This document shows, one piece after another, positions 60,789 through 64,000 of a DNA stretch of 64,000 nucleotides. Under the pieces are notes generated by a model. The model saw only the letters and a program-made list of their open reading frames with translations, had not been told where the DNA came from and ran no database searches. Source of the stretch: CBDDLD01 sp965230605 (GTDB lineage: Bacteria > Bacteroidota > Bacteroidia > Flavobacteriales > Flavobacteriaceae); NCBI GenBank assembly GCA_965230605.1, contig CBDDLD010000004.1:3100001-3164000 (forward strand), written 5' to 3'. The translations under genes and the position numbers were made by a program. Positions within the stretch are counted from its first letter, which is position 1, and each line of letters starts with the position of its first letter.

Positions 60789-62705
60789 ATGAAAAACTTT
60801 AAATTCTTATTAATCATTACCCTGATGAGTAGTTTATGCTTAACTGCTCAGAACAGAGACACTAAAAAAGCTGATAAGCATTTTTCACGATTAGAATTTG
60901 TCGATGCCGCTGAAGATTACCAAAAGCTGATCGATAATGGTAAAGGGGATGCTTATGTCTATAAACAACTCGCAGAATGCTACTACAATGTCTTTAATAC
61001 CGTTGAAGCTGAACGTTGGTATGCTAAAGCACTACAGTCTTCTCAAGATCCTGAGACCATATACAAATACTCACAAATGCTAAAAGCCAATGGTAAGTAT
61101 CAAGAGTCTAATGCACAGATGGAAAAGTTCGCCTCAATGAGACCTTCTGACGATAGAGCAACTGCATTTAGAAAAAATCCTGATTACCTGCCTAAAATCC
61201 TTGAAAAAGGTAAAAAGTTTAATGTCCAGAATCTCGACTTTAACTCTGAACAATCTGACTTCGGAGGAACGCTAAATGATGGTAAACTCTATATCGCTTC
61301 TGCTCGTAATGACAACAGAAGAAACTACGGATGGAATAAAGAACCGTTCTTAGATATCTATTCACTATCTAAAAACTCTGATGGATCCTATCAATCAGCT
61401 ACCATTATGAATGATAAGATCAACACTAAGTTCCATGAAGGACTGGTAGCATTTACACCAGATAATAAAACCATGTACTTTACCAGAGAAAGTTTCTTTG
61501 AAAAAGTATATGAAAAAGACTCGCTTACTAAAAACCGTTTAGGAGTATTACACCTCTTTAAAGCCACTAAGCTTGGTGGAGATTGGGATACCGTAGAGTC
61601 TCTAGCTATTAATAGCGAAAACTACTCTATTAAAAACCCTTCGGTAAGTGCTGATGGAAGTACCCTATACTTCGCATCTGATATGCCTAATGGTTATGGA
61701 GGCTTTGATATCTATAAAGCGCCTATTAATGCTGATGGAAGTATTGGAACCCCTGAAAATATGGGACAGAAAGTTAACACCGAAGGTCAGGAAATGTTCC
61801 CATACATCAGTAGTAATAATACCCTGTACTTCTCCTCTAATGGACACCTAGGACTTGGTGGTATGGATGTCTTCTACACTAAAGAAATCGATGGTAAACT
61901 AGCGCCGATTAGAAACGTCGGTATACCAGTCAATAGTAATGCAGATGACTTTGCATTCTCTATTGATGAAGAGGCTGGTGAAGGCTTTGTATCTTCTAAC
62001 AGAGAAGGAGGCGCAGGTAGTGATGATGTCTATGCTATTAAAAAACTACAACCCCTTTGTGATGTCCTTATCATTGCTACTATCTTAGATGATAAAACCA
62101 GAGAACCTATCGCTGGAGCTTCTGTATCGCTCTATGACGATCAGGGTAATAAAATTGTATCTAAGTCTTCTAACGATCAAGGGATCGCTGAGTTTATCGT
62201 AGAATGTGAACAAAACACAGCTCTAGAAGTTACTAAAGATGGCTATGAAAGTAAAAGAGTAACTGTAGCTGGAGTTAGTGAAGAAGAAAACCCGGTACAG
62301 ATCTCTTTAGATCCTATCGAACAAATTATTGTTCAAGATGAAGTGGTGCTTAATCCAATATTCTTCGACTTTGATAAATCGAATATCACTGCCAAAGCAG
62401 CCTTCGAACTCGATAAGCTCGTACAGATTATGAATAAATATCCGGATATGGTTATCAATGCTACCTCGCATACCGATAGCAGAGGATCTGCTCCTTATAA
62501 CGAAAGACTATCCGATAGAAGAGCTAAAACAACTGTACAATACGTTATCTCCAAAGGTATTGATGCCTCTAGAATTACCGGCATGGGCAAAGGTGAAAGC
62601 GAACCTAAAGTTAATTGTGGAAATAAATGCTCCGAAGAAGAACATCAACTCAATAGAAGATCTGAGTTCCTTATCGTAAGCGGTGGTCCGCAACAAAATC
62701 AATAA
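60789..62705 (+). CDS. OmpA family protein with TPR-like, PD40 and carboxypeptidase-regulatory-like domains
   Basis: 638 residues. Signal peptide 1-20 (LCLTAQ). Then a TPR-like region (about 24-125, RLEFVDAAEDYQKLIDNGKGDAYVYKQLAECYY), WD40-like/PD40 beta-propeller repeats (about 160-430, VSADGSTLYFASDMPNGYGGFDIY, SSNNTLYFSSNGHLGLGGMDV), a CarboxypepD_reg-like domain (about 440-510) and an OmpA peptidoglycan-binding domain at the end (TSHTDSRGSAPYNERLSDRRAK). It likely links the outer membrane complex to peptidoglycan. Third gene of the adhesin operon. Confidence 0.92.
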   Translation: MKNFKFLLIITLMSSLCLTAQNRDTKKADKHFSRLEFVDAAEDYQKLIDNGKGDAYVYKQLAECYYNVFNTVEAERWYAKALQSSQDPETIYKYSQMLKANGKYQESNAQMEKFASMRPSDDRATAFRKNPDYLPKILEKGKKFNVQNLDFNSEQSDFGGTLNDGKLYIASARNDNRRNYGWNKEPFLDIYSLSKNSDGSYQSATIMNDKINTKFHEGLVAFTPDNKTMYFTRESFFEKVYEKDSLTKNRLGVLHLFKATKLGGDWDTVESLAINSENYSIKNPSVSADGSTLYFASDMPNGYGGFDIYKAPINADGSIGTPENMGQKVNTEGQEMFPYISSNNTLYFSSNGHLGLGGMDVFYTKEIDGKLAPIRNVGIPVNSNADDFAFSIDEEAGEGFVSSNREGGAGSDDVYAIKKLQPLCDVLIIATILDDKTREPIAGASVSLYDDQGNKIVSKSSNDQGIAEFIVECEQNTALEVTKDGYESKRVTVAGVSEEENPVQISLDPIEQIIVQDEVVLNPIFFDFDKSNITAKAAFELDKLVQIMNKYPDMVINATSHTDSRGSAPYNERLSDRRAKTTVQYVISKGIDASRITGMGKGESEPKVNCGNKCSEEEHQLNRRSEFLIVSGGPQQNQ

Positions 62706-62730
62706 AATATTTATGTCAATATAAAATATT

Positions 62731-62772
62731 AAAAACCCCACTCAATAAATAAACAACTATGAGTGGGGTTTT
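62731..62772 (+). terminator. Terminator after the adhesin-PorP-OmpA operon
   Basis: AAAACCCCACTCA (62732-62744) paired with TGAGTGGGGTTTT (62760-62772), 13-bp perfect stem, loop of 15 bases. It separates the two adhesin units. Confidence 0.88.
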
Positions 62773-62799
62773 ATGTAGTAACCAACTTAATTAAATGCA

Positions 62800-64000
62800 A
62801 TGAAAAAAATTACGCTAAGCTTGCTTTTAATGCTTATCGCATTTTCTGCAAGCGCACAAATCGCTATTAGTGAAGATTTCGATAGTGGAGCCTCTGATTG
62901 GGAAACAGGTGGTTTCTTCTTCAGTGCTACTCAAGCATGCTCTGGCCAATCTGTCAGAGAAAATTTATACAGTGGAAATACTTCTGGTGATCTTACATCA
63001 CCAAACATTGTTGGGCAATCCAATGCTACTGATCTATCGTTAAGCTTCGATTACAAAATTGTAGACTGGTCTGCAGCTACTGATGCAACACCTCCAGGAT
63101 GGGGAAATTTTGTCATTCAGTACTCTACTGATGATGGTGCTAATTGGATAGACATCGATACTATTGATGACTCTAATCATACCACATCTTCTGACTGTGC
63201 TACCTTAAATTATACCATCGTAGCAGCTGATCTGCCAATGGGTTCTGATTTTAAACTTCAGTTCGTAGCAACTCAAACAGGTGGTGACTACTACCTTTAT
63301 TTCGATAATATTTCAGCATTACAAATTGCTAATAACCCTCCATCATGTGACTCTATATTAACAACACCAGTAGATGGTGAAACAGCAGCTGATATTGATG
63401 GTAATATCTCTTGGTCTACTGCTTCTGGTATTCCTACTGGGTATTTCTTAACTGTTGGTACTGCACCAGGCGGAAATGATGTAGTAGATAATTTAGATGT
63501 AGGTAATGTTACAACGTATGCTCTAGGACAACTTAACTATGCAACAACTTATTATGTGACTATTACTGCATACAATGCTAATGGGACAACAACAGATACC
63601 TGTACAGAGCAGTCGTTTACAACCCAAGACGATCCTAATGCAGTTGTAGATTGTGCTGCAGGACCTGTGGTAACAAACTTCTGTTATTTTAACGATATTG
63701 ATGATGATCCTTCTGTTGCCACTTTTAGTTACACAAGTTCTGATGGTAGTCAATTAATACTAACATTCAATACCGGACAAGTAGAAAGCTGTTGTGATGA
63801 ACTTGTTGTACTAGATTCTGATGGGGTTACTCAATTATTCAACGGAACAAATGGAGGAGACCTTACCGGTTTAACTTTCCAATCCACAGGAGATAATATT
63901 TCATGGTATATCAATTCAGATTTCTCAATAAATTGTCAAGATAGCGGGTTTACACCTGTTGAGGCATCTGTGGTTTGTGCTACTTGTAATAACCCTTCAG
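62800..64000 (+). CDS. Second adhesin-like protein, 5' part (runs off the right edge)
   Basis: Open from ATG at 62800 to the end of the window with no stop; 400 codons visible. The first 20 residues (MKKITLSLLLMLIAFSASAQ) are the same signal peptide as the adhesin at 54256 with one change, and the order of choice-of-anchor-J-like domain, fibronectin-like region and first VDCAAGPVVTNFCY repeat is the same. The window ends in this repeat. It shares a 266-bp identical block with the first copy (62950-63215 with 54406-54671). Type B CTD expected beyond the edge but not seen. Confidence 0.9.
   Translation, partial: MKKITLSLLLMLIAFSASAQIAISEDFDSGASDWETGGFFFSATQACSGQSVRENLYSGNTSGDLTSPNIVGQSNATDLSLSFDYKIVDWSAATDATPPGWGNFVIQYSTDDGANWIDIDTIDDSNHTTSSDCATLNYTIVAADLPMGSDFKLQFVATQTGGDYYLYFDNISALQIANNPPSCDSILTTPVDGETAADIDGNISWSTASGIPTGYFLTVGTAPGGNDVVDNLDVGNVTTYALGQLNYATTYYVTITAYNANGTTTDTCTEQSFTTQDDPNAVVDCAAGPVVTNFCYFNDIDDDPSVATFSYTSSDGSQLILTFNTGQVESCCDELVVLDSDGVTQLFNGTNGGDLTGLTFQSTGDNISWYINSDFSINCQDSGFTPVEASVVCATCNNPS
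62950..63215 (+). repeat. 266-bp identical segment, copy 2
   Basis: Base-for-base identical to 54406-54671, offset 8544 bases. Confidence 0.9.

Noticed and set aside
1..64000. tRNA or rRNA genes, IS elements, prophage or integrase
   Set aside because: No cloverleaf, rRNA-like segment, transposase, integrase or phage structural gene was recognised by reading; absence is not proven without a search tool.

Overview
The window looks like chromosomal DNA from a marine-type member of the Flavobacteriaceae (Bacteroidetes). The evidence is AT-rich DNA, coding regions with weak or absent Shine-Dalgarno sequences, and many promoters of the Bacteroidetes form TAnnTTTG (-7), a few with an upstream TTG (-33). 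Lineage-typical gene families are also present: PorP/SprF, T9SS type A and type B sorting domains, a GldM-like domain, a TonB-dependent receptor with a DUF5689 partner, a sufABCDS-sufE-DUF59-DUF2480 cluster, a three-gene sdhCAB operon, and a ribosomal protein L21 with a C-terminal tail. No rRNA, tRNA, CRISPR array, insertion sequence or phage was seen. Coding density is high and no stretch over 300 bases lacks a gene. Genus-level assignment is not possible from the sequence alone.

Layout. 1-4.0 kb: end of a lipoprotein gene, an ABM-type small protein, penicillin-binding protein 1C, a small membrane protein and a convergent lipoprotein. 4.1-5.3 kb: a three-gene accessory cassette (cysteine-rich lipoprotein and two tiny membrane proteins) flanked by two identical 38-bp terminator copies. 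5.3-10.9 kb: a secreted EEP-family nuclease/phosphatase, divergent from a TonB-dependent receptor and a DUF5689 lipoprotein, which looks like a nutrient-scavenging locus. 10.9-18.5 kb: small membrane protein, HMA lipoprotein, DMT permease, a paired M16 protease operon, a DUF4199-like protein, rplU-rpmA, and a stand-alone GldM C-terminal-like lipoprotein. 18.5-30.5 kb: membrane-bound MutS-like ATPase, M61-like peptidase, sdhCAB, a BNR/sortilin-like secreted protein and a T9SS-exported metalloprotease. 30.5-39.3 kb: pepP, a MarR-controlled cassette (thioredoxin-like protein, lipoprotein, DUF2024, MarR), brnQ, serine hydrolase, alpha/beta hydrolase, two mini zinc-ribbon proteins and thiL. 39.3-42.5 kb: two secreted propeller-type lipoproteins and a third mini zinc-ribbon. 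42.6-51.8 kb: the SUF iron-sulfur operon with several embedded lipoproteins, then a DUF3078 barrel. 51.8-54.0 kb: hflX, divergent from a second EEP protein. 54.2-64 kb: a giant T9SS type B adhesin-like protein, PorP/SprF, an OmpA-family protein, and the start of a second, nearly identical adhesin gene that runs off the window.

How parts work together. The adhesin-PorP/SprF-OmpA trio probably forms an export and anchoring unit at the cell surface. SUF genes assemble Fe-S clusters used, among others, by SdhB. The receptor, DUF5689 lipoprotein and secreted EEP enzyme probably release and import a nucleic-acid- or phosphate-derived nutrient. The MarR cassette shows three copies of a TTAGGAATCCTAA-like palindrome, one before each transcription unit, so it reads as a self-contained regulon whose inducer is unknown.
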